Source: Typhlomys cinereus
Lineage: Eukaryota > Chordata > Mammalia > Rodentia > Platacanthomyidae
Length of the DNA stretch: 64,000 nt
NCBI GenBank assembly: GCA_023101885.1
Contig: JALPQD010000303.1
Span: forward strand, 2,662,786-2,726,785
Reading direction: 5' to 3'
Below, piece after piece: positions 45,401-56,239 of this stretch. Both the position numbers and the translations under genes were made by a program. Positions within the stretch are counted from its first letter, which is position 1. Each line of letters begins with the position of its first letter. A model generated the notes under the pieces. It was not told the origin of the DNA. It was given only the letters and a program-made list of their open reading frames with translations, and ran no database searches.

Positions 45401-47648
45401 AGAAGGGGTGGCCTAATGGTGTTGTTTTGGTCTATGGACTCCAGAAAAGACTGTCAAGCTGCATTTGCAAGGGTAAGTGGAGGGGGATAAAACCCAAGGC
45501 CCCTGCTGAGGACAGGGTAATATGATACTGACCAACTCCTTCTGGGTGACCTTGAACCAAAGTTGTCCATCCAGGACCCAGCGGGGGGTGACTGGCTCTC
45601 CAGGGACATTTCCTGGGGTGAGGATAGAGCAGAGTAAGGGGTCTGGAGAACAGGTCAGACCAGGAAGTCAGCAGGGACGAGGCGCCTGAGGCTGTATTAG
45701 TCAGAAGATGGCATTCCTGGGTGGGTCATCCCAGGACTGGAGAAGCCCCCGGGGGAGGTGGCAGACAAAATCCCAGGGTGTCTTGGCGAGGAGCATCTCA
45801 GTTGTCTGGGATCAGACTTGGGATCAGAGATCACAAGGGAATGTTTAGATCGCGCAGCAGATGCCTTTAGAGTGAGAGATCTGCAACCAGAGATTGCTGT
45901 GTCTCCCCCACCATCTGAGGTGTCTTGCCCAGAGCTCCCCCTTGGGACTGGTGCTGATGGTAGGGTTCCCAGAGACTTCTCTCCTTTATCGAGGTAAGGG
46001 AGAGATACCTTCTCGGGGGTTCATAGGTACTCAGTGCTCCTGGGCTGGGTGTGTCTGAAAAGGATCCAGGGGGAAGCTGAGAGCAAGCATTCCTCAGGAG
46101 GCTCCTGGGATGCTCCTGCTTCCCCTCCCCAATGTGGTCCTGGGAACCCTTACAGGCCCCCGCTAGCTCAAACCAGTACCACCCCTCCACCCCTCTGGCA
46201 CTCAGTTCTCCCGTAGGTACAGCTCCCAGAAAAAGGAAAAACAATCAAACACACACAGAGACCTGGCACCGGCTCTAACCCCAGTCCTGCCCATGCTGAA
46301 GGTAACCTGTGGGGATGACTCAGATCATCCTGGGCCATTCTGCTCCTTTTCCTTCTCCTCCGCAAACTCTAGGCATCAACAATCTGGAATAGCAGCAACT
46401 TGAGGAACTCCTTTCCTAAACCATATATGTATTTAAATTAATGAGCCAGTTACTCATCAGGCAGCTAGGAGGAGGGGCATAACTTTGGAAAAGAGACTGA
46501 AGGAGGAAGGGAGGGGAAAGAGGACTTGCAGCAAGTAGAAGGGTCATCCACCCAAAGAAGTGTTAGTTAGGTGTAAAACAGCAAGCTTTACTGCTGCTCC
46601 CAGGCCACCAAAACTGCAGGTGTCTATCTGGCAGTGTGCTGGCCAGGGCATCCTCAGGAAGGTCTCAGAGATGGTGCTAGGGGTTTAGATGGACTGAGGC
46701 AGAACCTGAGGGAGCCAATGAGTTGAGAAACATGGAGTCCCACGGGTTCAGTCACCAGCTGTTCCCTGATTCCAGGCCACGACTTTCAGAGTAGGGAACA
46801 GTGGAGTACCCGGGTTTCATCTCCAAACACGTAACAGCTGTCATTAGTTCCCTTCAGAGCTGCAACGGAGCAAGGAGCCCATACTGTGGGGTCTCCCGCC
46901 AGGCTGTCCAGCTCCGTTCCTGCGTCCTAGCTAAGAACCCTTCTGCCTTCCGGCCAGCTACAGGCTTGTCGTTTGGGGTTTGGAGAATCTTCCCATCCTC
47001 CTGGAGAGGCTGTTAAGAGCCCCGCCTTACCCGGCATTGGAAGAGGTTCACTGGAAAGAGAGAACTGCAGTCTTCCCCAGGGACTGCTAGACAGCCCTCT
47101 ATTTGGAGAAGTCCTTGCGTGTCTAACCAAACAAGGCAACTGTATAAACAACATATACACTGCCCAGGCCCGGAGGGGAGCGGGGGAGAAAGGGGTTGTG
47201 CAGAAGATGACAGCTAGATCTGAGGGCAAAGAAGGACTCCAGGAACCCAGGAAGCCAGGGTCTTTCCTGGAGAGGGAAGACCCCCTTTCCCAAAGGCTGG
47301 AGATGCAGAGGCTGCTCACTGTCAGAGCCGGGCAGATGCTGGGCAACTGTGCCAGGAGGGGTGGTCTTGCTGCCTCGCTTTGCTAAGCGTGGGCAAGGCT
47401 GCCCCAGGGTAAACCAGGGACTCAACAGATACTATCTACTCCCCCCAACCCTCCTCACACCCTGCCAGGTAGACCCTTGCTCCAATAGCCCTTCACTACC
47501 ACCTCCTCGCCTGCCCTAGGGGCGCAACCCTGTGGAAACCCTTACCTAGAAACACCCCAGCAACACGCCCAGGACGCAGGGGAAGCAGCAGCAGCAACAG
47601 AAGCGGCAGCACCGGCGACCCCCCAGTTTTCCAGAATCCCCAGCCCAT
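36610..47648 (-). CDS. ADAM33: ADAM33, disintegrin and metalloproteinase, 20 confirmed coding exons plus a tentative last exon
   Basis: Exons (-): 47648-47546, 45612-45533, 43216-43140, 42017-41939, 41742-41666, 41586-41397, 41187-41122, 41036-40965, 40890-40724, 40644-40560, 40488-40346, 39970-39793, 39680-39591, 39432-39237, 39126-39018, 38922-38724, 38636-38559, 38487-38379, 38299-38155, 36801-36722. Every phase joins, giving 2323 nt or 774 residues (human 813). A possible last exon 36656-36610 would add 15 residues. Order: signal peptide (start [20 protein letters not shown]), prodomain, furin-type RMRR at 202-205, catalytic domain with zinc motif [12 protein letters not shown] at 347-358, disintegrin domain ([18 protein letters not shown]), cysteine-rich domain, EGF-like segment ([10 protein letters not shown]), transmembrane helix about 704-726, and a short tail ([18 protein letters not shown]). 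All catalytic residues are present. Type I membrane protease, associated in humans with airway disease. The product appears functional. Confidence 0.96.
36657..38154 (-). other. ADAM33: ADAM33 introns 19 and tentative 20
   Basis: Intron 19 (36,802-38,154) is about 1.35 kb and contains chance frames, such as 36,880-37,446 on the - strand, with no family signature. The proposed intron 20 (36,657-36,721) is only 65 nt, with GTAAGT donor and CTTCTTCCAG acceptor, close to the lower size limit for mammalian introns. If it is retained, translation continues from GTAAGT in frame to a stop near 36,513. Confidence 0.5.
42403..42440. repeat. (AC)n microsatellite in ADAM33 intron 3
   Basis: An uninterrupted AC dinucleotide run of about 38 nt within intron 3 of ADAM33, not associated with a recognisable SINE. 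Confidence 0.95.
43217..45532 (-). other. ADAM33: ADAM33 intron 2
   Basis: A 2.3-kb intron between exons 2 and 3. A B1-type SINE is at 43,438-43,547 (+ strand: GCTGGTATATGCCTATAATC, then TCTCAAAAACAAAAAC). The rest shows nothing recognisable. Confidence 0.7.
45613..47545 (-). other. ADAM33: ADAM33 intron 1
   Basis: A 1.9-kb intron that is moderately GC-rich, without recognisable repeats or additional exons. Short frames on both strands lack signatures. Confidence 0.7.
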
Positions 47649-48070
47649 GGCTGGGAGCGCCAGGGCCTCTAAGCGTTGGCTGCGAGCAGTCGGCTCCGCC
47701 TGGGCGGGCTGGAGGCCGACCCACGCTGGGCTGGGCGCAGCCCCCCTCCATTCCCTCCGCGTGGTCCCGCCCCAGCCGGGGCTGCTGGCCCACCCAGTCG
47801 CCACACGTGCGCGCCAGGGGAGCGTGTGGACCCTCGCAGGCCGCATTAGTTGTGAGGGGACCGCGCTGATCTGCGCAGAGGTACTGTAAGTGCGCACGGA
47901 GGGTTGCGGAGAAGTCTTGGGGGACCACACCAGGTGGCCGGACCGCTGGATCGAGGTCATAGCTGCGGGCCAGGGCAGACCTGAGACCCGCCTTTCTGTA
48001 CCGTCCAGGAATCTAAGCAAGGATTCCGCCAAGCTCTGGCTCGGACTTGGTGTCGTCGCGACAGGGAGGC
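47649..48070 (-). promoter_or_regulatory. ADAM33: CpG-rich ADAM33 upstream/promoter region
   Basis: The 400 nt upstream of the ADAM33 start are GC-rich with many CpGs (for example GGTCCCGCCCCAGCCGGGGC near 47,762 and GCCACACGTGCGCGCC near 47,800). This is consistent with a TATA-less CpG-type promoter and 5' UTR, inferred from position and composition only. Confidence 0.5.
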
Positions 48071-48480
48071 TGTCAGGTGTAGCCATCACTCCTGGGTGAA
48101 TCACCAGGGACCGCCAACCTTGACTGGAGTGCACAGTGGGGCCCTCAGAGGCCGCAGTGTTGGGGACTGTCTTAGCAAAGGTGCAGAGATGGATGGAAGA
48201 CACCCCTGTAGGGCTCGCCAGAGGTGGAAGTGTACTTTACCAGAACCCTCCCCACTCCCCTCTCCCCATCACCTTGTGAAATCCCAAATTTCCAAATGTT
48301 AGTTAGGATCATTCAGCTTCCTGTGGGAAAGAGTAGTTTGAAAGCTAGGTATTCATTTGGATTGCAAGGGATTTAACTTTTAAGCAAATCTATTTGGTTC
48401 TGAGAATTAGGAATATTTTAATTCAGCTAGTTCCAGGAACAGAAAACAATTCATAAACATGATTCACACATCAGTGTAAC
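48071..48480. other. intergenic upstream of ADAM33
   Basis: No feature recognised. Composition changes from GC-rich to AT-rich near 48,290. Confidence 0.4.
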
Positions 48481-48560
48481 AGACATAGGCCATGATGCCC
48501 ACCTGCAGTTCCAGCTATCAGAACACTTGCTTGCCAACCTGGGTAACATGGGGAGAGGTC

Positions 48561-48605
<45 letters not shown>

Positions 48606-48710
48606 GAGAGAGGGAAAGAGAGAATTGAAGAGCTGGAATATAGTTCATATAGCTCAGTTAGTGAATTACTTGCATGGCATGCCTCGATTTGATCTCCACA
48701 TAAACTGATC
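48480..48710 (+). repeat. SINE fragment with (GT)n and ID-like end
   Basis: A B1-like head (ATGCCCACCTGCAGTTCCAG), a GT tract at 48,566-48,602, and an ID-like piece (CATATAGCTCAGTTAGTGAA, then CATGCCTCGATTTGATCTCC) at about 48,640-48,700. Confidence 0.6.
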
Positions 48711-48779
48711 AAAAGGGAGCCACTGTTTCTTACTGGTTACAACTTTCATAATTACAACTATTACTGCTTTGGAGTTTTA

Positions 48780-50235
48780 TGTCTTTTTATGTATGTGTGT
48801 GCGTGTGAGTGCAGGTATGTGTATGCCATAGTGCACACATGGAGATCAGGGGACAACCTTTGAGAGTCATTCCTAATCTTTCCACCTTGCTTGGATAGCT
48901 GGCCTATGAGCTTCTGGAGATTCTTAGATTTTCTCCTTCCGTTTCTCATAGGCACTCTGGGATTACAGCTGCTTATGCCACTACATGCAGCTTTTTTCTT
49001 CTTTCCTTCCTTCCTTTTTTCCTTCCTTCCTTCCTTCCTTCTTTTTTTCCTTCTCTCTCTCTCTTTTTTTTTTTTTGGTTACATGCAGCTTTTATATGGA
49101 TGGGATTTTGGAATGTGAATGCAGTTTGTCGTGTTTATGTAGCAAACACTTTACAACTAAGCCATATTCCCAGCCCCAAGTTTTTTTAAATCAACTTTAT
49201 TTTCATGCACGTACAATAAAGTACAGTTATTTAAGTATGGAAGTAGGTGATTTGACAACTGTATATACCAGTATTATTTTATTGTGTGCACTAATGTGTG
49301 AATGAGGACATATATATACCATGTATTCTTTTGGAGGTTAGAGTTCAGAGGAAACTCAGGTGTTAGCCTTCCCCTTCTAACTTACTTGAAACAGGGTCTT
49401 TTCGTTATTTTTCTACTGTGTATACCAGACTAGCTGGCCCTCTCTTATGGGGTCCAACTATCCTCCCAATGAGACACAGACTCCAGACTCGGGCTAGGGA
49501 AGTCTTTACTGTAGGGCAGAAGAAAACTGGAGCTCCAGGACTACACTCAAAAGTGTAGTGTGGGTTTCTGGTAGCAGACCGTTTTTATAGCAGAAAACTA
49601 CAATGAGGGGCTTGGGGCTACCATAGAAACAGGATAGGGGATTGGGAAAGTACCATAAGAAAGAACCAGGTGAAGGTATGTTCATCATGGAGTTATCAGA
49701 GTGGATCATGGGGAGGAACACAAGGGTTAGAGAAACCTCAGGAAAGAACGTCCTGTGGCTAGTCCCATGATCAGGCCTTGGGAAAGAATGTCCAGTGGTC
49801 AGGATTTATGACCCTAAAGCAAGAATGTTGAATTTACCTAGATTTATGACCCTAAAGCAAGAAGCAAAAATTACAGAAGCAAAACAGCACATAGTTAGTG
49901 TTACAGAAAATGTTTCCCCTAGTTACAGAGCACCTGATCAGAGTTTGTGCCAAACAGGACGTATCTAGGTTCCTAGGCCCTTGTAAAAGTCTGGGGAGAG
50001 AGTAAGCTTTTTCTCTCAATTTTTTAAATCTTTTAAACCCATACACTGACTTCTGGACTCACCTCACTCCAGTTTCCGGGGATTCTCCCGTCTCCTCCCA
50101 TCTTCTTTAAGGGAGCGCTTGGGATTACAGATGCTTGCGACACCTGTCTAGTTTTTGCATGGCTAGAACTGGGTATTCAAACTCAGGTCTTTGTGGTTGC
50201 ATGGCAAATGCTTTTACCATTGAGCCTTTTCCCCA
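48780..50235 (-). repeat. reverse B3/B4-like SINEs, one split by an LTR
   Basis: 48,780-48,960 and 49,255-49,445 read as complements of rodent B3/B4 SINEs (CACACATGGAGATCAGGGGA; GAGGTTAGAGTTCAGAGGAA). The second resumes at about 50,040 (ACACTGACTTCTGGACTCAC, then AGCGCTTGGGATTACAGATG and ATTGAGCCTTTTCCCCAGTC) after the solo LTR. A CCTT-rich pyrimidine tract lies at 49,008-49,076. Confidence 0.6.
49448..50020 (-). mobile_element. solo LTR, reverse, inserted in a SINE
   Basis: About 570 nt. On the - strand it starts TGAGAGAAAAAGCTTACTCT and ends GGACCCCA, the TG...CA borders of an LTR. A TATAAAAACGG promoter box lies about 170 nt before the end, and AGTAAA is a possible poly(A) signal. A duplicated ATTTATGACCCTAAAGCAAG is present in U3 (copies near 49,806 and 49,843 on the + strand). 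No internal proviral sequence flanks it. Confidence 0.65.
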
Positions 50236-50239
50236 GTCC

Positions 50240-52305
50240 TGTTTGTACCAGTATAAACACCATCACAAACAAACGATGTTTCTATCACCCCCTAAAAGGA
50301 TCCTTGTACCTACTTCTGATCTCTCCCACTCCCGACCCCAAATATCCACTGATGCAATGCGTATCCAGAGGTGAGTGTTGCCAGCCCATGCACTCATATA
50401 TGGAGAATCATGCACACACACTCTTGTGTCTGTCTTCCTTCTCTCTTTAAGGTGGTTTTTATATTCATTTGCACCTTTTCCTGTATCATCACCATGACTC
50501 ACTTAACAATAGGCACACATTTTGACTCTGTTTTTTGAACATCATGGAGTGTATTTACACAGACCTCAGCAGTCCAGTCTGTAGAGCTGGGAACAAGAAG
50601 CCCAAGGCACAGGGGATCCTTGGGTCTCCCTCTCTGTTCTCGCTGCCTATGGAAATCTTGCTTACATTGCTGCCTTTGAGGATTTCGACTGCTGAGGGGA
50701 GATGGGCAAAGACTGTTCTGACTACTTCCTGCTGAAGGGGAGCATCATAGGGCGTTGCAGTCAAATGGCCGCAAAACAAGGACCAGAGGAATCAAGAGGG
50801 TCACATGGATCATTATTTTGGGCTTGTTGGAGCTTAACCTGAAAGACATAAAAACCGACAAGAAGGTTGTTTTTCTAAACTGTTTCATTGTGAGGGTTGT
50901 GTGTTCTGGATGTGATGTCCCTTATCCAATCCTGGCACAGTGGATGAGACTAGGAAGCAGGAGAAGAATAAGGCATATAGCTGTTGGTGGACTAGGAGAG
51001 GAAGGAGCCAGGGCCCTATACCTTTGGTGAGCTGACTCCCGTTGCTCCTAGGGTTGACCTAGCCATAGTAGCTGGACTACTTCCTACCATGACAGGGAGG
51101 AGGACTGCTCTCTTTGTCTAGAAAAAGGAGTAGACGATTGTTGTGAATATTGAAGGAAAAATTCAGTTCCAGGATAGAGGATTAGTCATCAGAATGTTAG
51201 GTCACATACAGAAGATGACAATAAATGGCAATTAGTGGCTTATAACGGGCCCAAGATACTTTGGCTGTGGCTTTGCAACATTTCAGATCTCTCCACTTTA
51301 TTGGAGACTCCAGTCAAGTCATTCAGCTTTACGAGTCAGCAGCATCTCTTCAGGAGCTCCTATTCAGTTTCCCGTTGGGAAAACGTCACAGTTTCACACA
51401 TGTAGAAGCCACATAATTGGCCATGTATGTTCCACATGGCTAGGAAGGCTCACTCCTAGTGTTTCATGCAGATGTGGCTGAGTAGCAGGTAGGAGAGCAG
51501 TCTTCAGGAGAGGTAGATGGCCAATTGGCAGAGCCACTAATAAAGAAACATCTGAATCACATTAAATTTACTAGCCATAATGATCACACACACACATTGT
51601 TTTTTGCCCTCTGCATTTGACATAACATTTTCTTGTGACCTATGATTAGAGATATTATATATATAATTAAAGTAAGCAGTTGCATTGTCTGGTTCAGTGA
51701 GATGAAGGTAATGGTAATGGAGAGCAGCACTTAAAATACCATCTACGATTAAGAAAATAAGCTTATCACATGGCAATAGAAACATTCAGAAATGATTATA
51801 TCTCAATTATGCTATCGAGGTTGTAGCAGAACACAAGAGTACACGTGGAGGACATGTAATTAGAAAGCAGATTGGAGTAAAGGAGTCATTAGTCTCCTCC
51901 CAGAAAAGGAGTCCATACATCTTACCACAAGAAGAATGAAGAAATTCCAATGAATTTCTCAGAAGAAATTTGCATTTTCTCAGTTACTAGATCTGATAGG
52001 ACAAGATTCCATAAAAGAAGTTGGAGGAATGAGCAAGTTTAACTAACCAATATCTATAGTGACTTTGCTACTCTGGGAACACATGGAAAAATCTTTAAGA
52101 ACACAGTGGCATTTTTATTTGCAATCCCATTAAAAATCAAAACCAACTAAGATGATTCTCCATGAAAGAAAAGTTAATTCATCAGGAACGGTAGTGACCA
52201 ATTTAAAATGTAAATTACATTACAGCTAGTTAAGTTAGGGCCTTAAAATTAAGGTAAGCTCATTAAAAATTGTTTTTCTGTTTTTAAGTATGCATATATG
52301 TATGT
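50240..52305. other. intergenic, no gene recognised
   Basis: About 2 kb of AT-leaning sequence with no repeat or coding similarity that I can support. Confidence 0.4.
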
Positions 52306-52309
52306 ATTT

Positions 52310-52333
52310 ATTTATTTTTAGAATGTTATTTAT

Positions 52334-52381
<48 letters not shown>

Positions 52382-52616
52382 AGCGAGGACACTGTGTGTC
52401 CCTGCAGAGGACCAAAGGTAACTTCAGGAATCATCCTGAATTACTTCTACCTCCTCCTTGCTTTGCTCTGGGATTTCCCAGGCTCCGCCCACCAGAACCA
52501 GAAGTGCAGGCGGCTGTCAGCAGTTTCCACCTGGTGTTTCTACATGGGACCTGGGATCAGAACTCAGGATCTTCTGCTTTTCAGAGTCTTAACCCCTGAG
52601 CCATCTCTCCAGCCCC
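52310..52616 (-). repeat. dimeric SINE, older subfamily, reverse
   Basis: An AT-rich start, (GT)n(GA)n at 52,335-52,380, then GGAATCATCCTGAATTACTT, CAGGCTCCGCCCACCAGAAC, the B-box complement GGGATCAGAACTCAGGATC and the head complement GAGCCATCTCTCCAGCCCC. Confidence 0.9.
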
Positions 52617-52619
52617 ACA

Positions 52620-53090
52620 TATGTCTTTAATAGAGCATGCCAAAAAATAAAAAATATTATTGAGCAATAGGAATGAAAAAAAAATGAAGTGGCCACAAAT
52701 TTGTTACTTTGAAACACAAAACAAAACATACAGACGCATGAATACCATTTGGTAGGTGTTTCCTGCAGTCAAAGACTTAATTCATTGGCAACAACTTTCA
52801 AATTAATTATCATCAAATGACACAGTGTAAGAAGACTCTACATAATCAATCAACACTGGAAATATATGTTGCAAATAGACTTTGGAAAACATTATCAAAA
52901 ACAGATTTTTAAAACCAATATCAAAAGCAGATTAGCACTTAAGAAACCCTATATTTAGCAATTTTTCCAACTATTAACGATGTGTTACTCCTGTAATAAT
53001 GTAGGATTTGAGAAAAACCAGTGAGCTGGAGAGAAATTGTTTCATTAAGTCAAGTTAAAAGTAAGTTAGCTAGAAGTTTCAAAGCTTAAA
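52620..53090. other. intergenic, no feature recognised
   Basis: AT-rich sequence. A G9 homopolymer at 53,095 marks its right edge. Confidence 0.4.
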
Positions 53091-53103
53091 CATGGGGGGG
53101 GGG

Positions 53104-53490
53104 ATGTTGTTTAAGGGAGAAATATAAAAGGGAAAATTTTAAAAAGAAATTCTCTGGCCTGAAAAATTACTGGCAGGCCATAAAAATGCCCAATCCCCTA
53201 CCATTTTCTGGAATTCCCTTCTGGAATGCATTTTGGCCAGAAGGTCTGCAAGAAGCCTGCATGCCGATAAGACTGTAAAACACTGCCAGCTAAACTGTTT
53301 GGGTGGGGCTTGCAACCTCCTTTGTCCTTGTGTATAAAAACTGTGGAGGCGTAATTGGGGGCTGCACACACATCACCCTGCCTGTGTGTGTAAGCCCTGG
53401 ATCAGTCTTTCTCTCTCTCTAATAAAGCCTCTCAGTTATTAATTTTAACTTTTGGTCTATGGTGAATCTTTGGATGACCCCCCCCAAAAG
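53104..53490 (+). mobile_element. retroviral LTR, forward
   Basis: Starts near TGTTGTTTAAGGGAGAAATA. Contains TATAAAAACTG at about 53,333, CT-rich sequence and AATAAAGCC at 53,422, and ends around AAAAGCATAACA. Promoter-to-poly(A) spacing is LTR-like. About 600 nt of leader-like sequence (to about 54,060) follows. A primer-binding site cannot be assigned confidently. Confidence 0.65.
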
Positions 53491-54299
53491 CATAACATCT
53501 GGTATCCCCCAGTTGAGGCCAGACTATTTTTCGAAGAGCTGAAGGAAAGTCTCCCTATAGCCGGGCGCCTGTGAGCTTTGACAAAGGAGAGAAAAACTTG
53601 TGATCAAGCTCGTCGTCTGTGCCTCATTGGGTGGATTTTCGAACCCCCCAACAGTTGAGGAGTCCTGACTGGCAAGGAAACCAGAGCAGCCCTCTGTGGA
53701 TGTCCACATGGGGTCACCCTGTTGGTTAAGCGCAAAGCAAACTAGAGGGTGCAGGAGGTGGACGGGGAAGCCGAAACCGTTAGGGGAAGGAATACCTTGT
53801 CAGAACCGGCCTGGAATCCAACGGTAAGGGAGGAGGGGGTGGAAACCTGCGCGGGCACTGAAAGGGCGGGATCGGCCCGTGGAAGTGGGGAGGCGCCTGG
53901 TGCTAGTGGCCAGGAAAGCGGCAGAGATGGAGAAGGAGCAGAATCAGGCTGGGGTGGAGTCAGGGTTGAGGCAGGAGAAAAAGAGGAAGGAGCAAGAGAT
54001 TACAATAAAAAATGTTTTGTCAGGGCTTTAGGATTCCTTGAAGACCGAGTGTCTTAGGAGACTTAAGAAGGCAGGTGACAGGCATAGATGATCAAGCTGA
54101 GCGTGGGAGGTGTTAATCTGGACTGCGAAGGGCGCCCAGATACTCCAGTGAGGGAAAAGAGAGAGGGGTGGGTAGGTCCATGCCATTCAGTTAATAAAGA
54201 AAACCTGCCCCCTCACACACACCTGTGCTCAGGACAAAAGACACTCGTCTTCTGGCCACCACCCCTTTGATCCAGAGTTCAGACCATCTGGTTTGGTTG

Positions 54300-55235
54300 C
54301 CATTTAGGGACAATGAAGTCAGGTCTCCTCATTGGAGTAAGACTTGAGGGAGAGTCAGGGGAGAGGGGGCTCTGGAGCTTCCCTTTGGGCAGTCCATCTT
54401 CCAGTGATCATGGGAGTGACAAGCCCTTATGGAAGGCCAAGGATCAGCGCCCTCCCTTGCCCAGTGTCCATCTTTGTTGCATAAGAAACACGGTCCAAGG
54501 GCTGAACCCGCTTCCAGGTAGGGACTGGGAAAGGTTGTGGTCGACCCTGGACGATGAGGCTGAAGTGGGCATGGCTCTCTCTCTGTCTCTCTCCTCCCTT
54601 TGCTCTCCCTTTTTGATTCCTCTTCCTGATTGTTGAACACCTTGAATGCCAGTCCAAGAAGGTCTCTCTGAGGGGTGAGAGGTCCCTTTTCTAGTTTTTG
54701 GAGTTTCTCTCAGATGTCTGGAGTAGCCTGGTTCATAAAACGAGTGTGTAGAAGGAGGTTGCTTTTGGGGGAAGACAGGTTTACGTTCATATACCTAGAA
54801 ACTGCCTTGGTGAGAGGCAATTCAAGAAAAAGGGCAGGGCTTTTAGTTGGGTCTGAATAACTTCCTTCACTTTTTCATATTAACCTTGGAGTGTGTGTTA
54901 GCTTGCATTCCCTCTATTAAGCATTTTACCTTGAGGGAGATGTGTTCTGATCCTGATTTAGTAGTCTGGTAATTCCAGTTTGGCTCTACTAGGGGGACAG
55001 CTTCTTCTCTACCTGGAGACTGCGCATCCTGCTGATGTAATCTATTTGCATATTTTCAGGCTGCTTTCCAGATATGGGCTTTTTCATCTGCCGTAAGTAA
55101 GGGCAGATGTGAGGATAGAGTGAACGTCCTTGCAGGTTAGAGAGTAAATTTAACAGATGCGAGCAAATTGCTTCTGAAATTGTTGGGGATTTTCTGAAAA
55201 GGATCCTAGTTTTTCTTCTAAGTGGTCCATTTCAG
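54300..55235 (-). pseudogene. decayed class I (gammaretrovirus-like) ERV gag, capsid to nucleocapsid
   Basis: On the - strand, from about 55,235 downward, pieces of a gag polyprotein can be followed through several frames. There is a capsid-like start (FSENPQ), VNMKKVKEVIQ near 54,870, ATPDIREKL near 54,715, and then AFKVFNNQEEESKRESKGRR leading to a nucleocapsid with zinc knuckle CFLCNKDGHWARE and a degenerate second knuckle ending DHWKMDCPKG. Stops and frameshifts interrupt the capsid part repeatedly, and no convincing protease or polymerase follows before 54,060. It is a dead fragment of an old endogenous retrovirus, in antisense to the LTRs that flank it. Confidence 0.75.
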
Positions 55236-55439
55236 CAATGGTATAGGGGACATGTATCCTGGTTGTTGGGCAGTTTTAGAGCCAGCCATGCTCTCTAGGT
55301 CTTGGAAGGTCTTGGAAGGTCATCCCCCCACAGCTGGGATCACCCTAGAGAAACGGGGTGATCCCTGCATCTATGGAAGAACTGACTCCAATCCTCCACA
55401 GAAGTGAGGTCCCCCAACCCTTTGCTAATGGAAGGATAT

Positions 55440-55790
55440 GGAGATTAGTTCTCCTTTACAGATAAGCCCCCCTGGAGGTGGGCACAAAATCAACTGGGTT
55501 GGGCCCCTATGTGAGCTAATCTACCTAAAGGCATAAATATACGTGACCTTGGCAGACATCTTTGGTGCCTGCCCCTCATGGCACTCCAAGCTGGACTCCA
55601 TGAGTTCATTTCCAGCTCCTTGGCCCTTATCATTCCATACCCGGAGTCCATGAGTTCTCCGGGGTGCTACCCTTCGTGGCACGCCACGTCTGGAGTCCAT
55701 GAGTTCCGTTCTTTCTCTCCTCTAATAAACTCTACCTTAATCCTCTACACATGTTCTGGTTTCAGTCTTCAACACCCAACACGAGAGCCC
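55440..55790 (+). mobile_element. second LTR, forward, with triplicated unit
   Basis: Contains CATAAATATA at about 55,530, three copies of a roughly 50-nt unit sharing GGA(C/G)TCCATGAGTTC (55,593, 55,643, 55,692) and AATAAA at about 55,724. It ends near GAGAGCCCCACA at 55,792, followed by TTTGGTGAGC-type sequence where a primer-binding site would be. It differs in sequence from the LTR at 53.1 kb. Leader-like sequence runs on to about 56,200. Confidence 0.6.
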
Positions 55791-56239
55791 CACATTTGGT
55801 GAGCACACGCAGGAGAGTCATCCCACAATATTTGGACCATCTCTTTCTGCCATCTCATGTAATGGGAACATGTGGGGAGTTCATTTTGGGGACTGGGGAG
55901 AAGGCCCAGGCGAGGACGGTTGGTGAAGATTCACAGGGGACATCAGAACAGGGGCTGGAGCGGGTATCGGCCCTGAGGTAGAAAGAAGGGTTTGGGAAGC
56001 AGCAGCCGGTTGAGGTAGGTGGAAGGAGACAGAGGGTGAAGAAGGGTTCATCAGTCAGTCCCAGCCCAAGAAGGAGTGGGAAGTTGTTTTGTGGTTTGGG
56101 GATAGTAGTGGTCTTAGTACAAGGAAGTACATGGAGGGGGGGAGGCCCAGAGAGAAGGGCTGTTACAGAGAATAAAAAAACCAAGGATGTAAGGAAACCT
56201 TGGACCACTTGCCTTGAAGGGCAGGCGCCAAAGACAGTT

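Noticed and set aside
53749..54057. 102-codon Glu/Gly-rich + strand frame
   Set aside because: Lies in leader-like sequence after a forward LTR. Low complexity, no recognisable retroviral or cellular domain.
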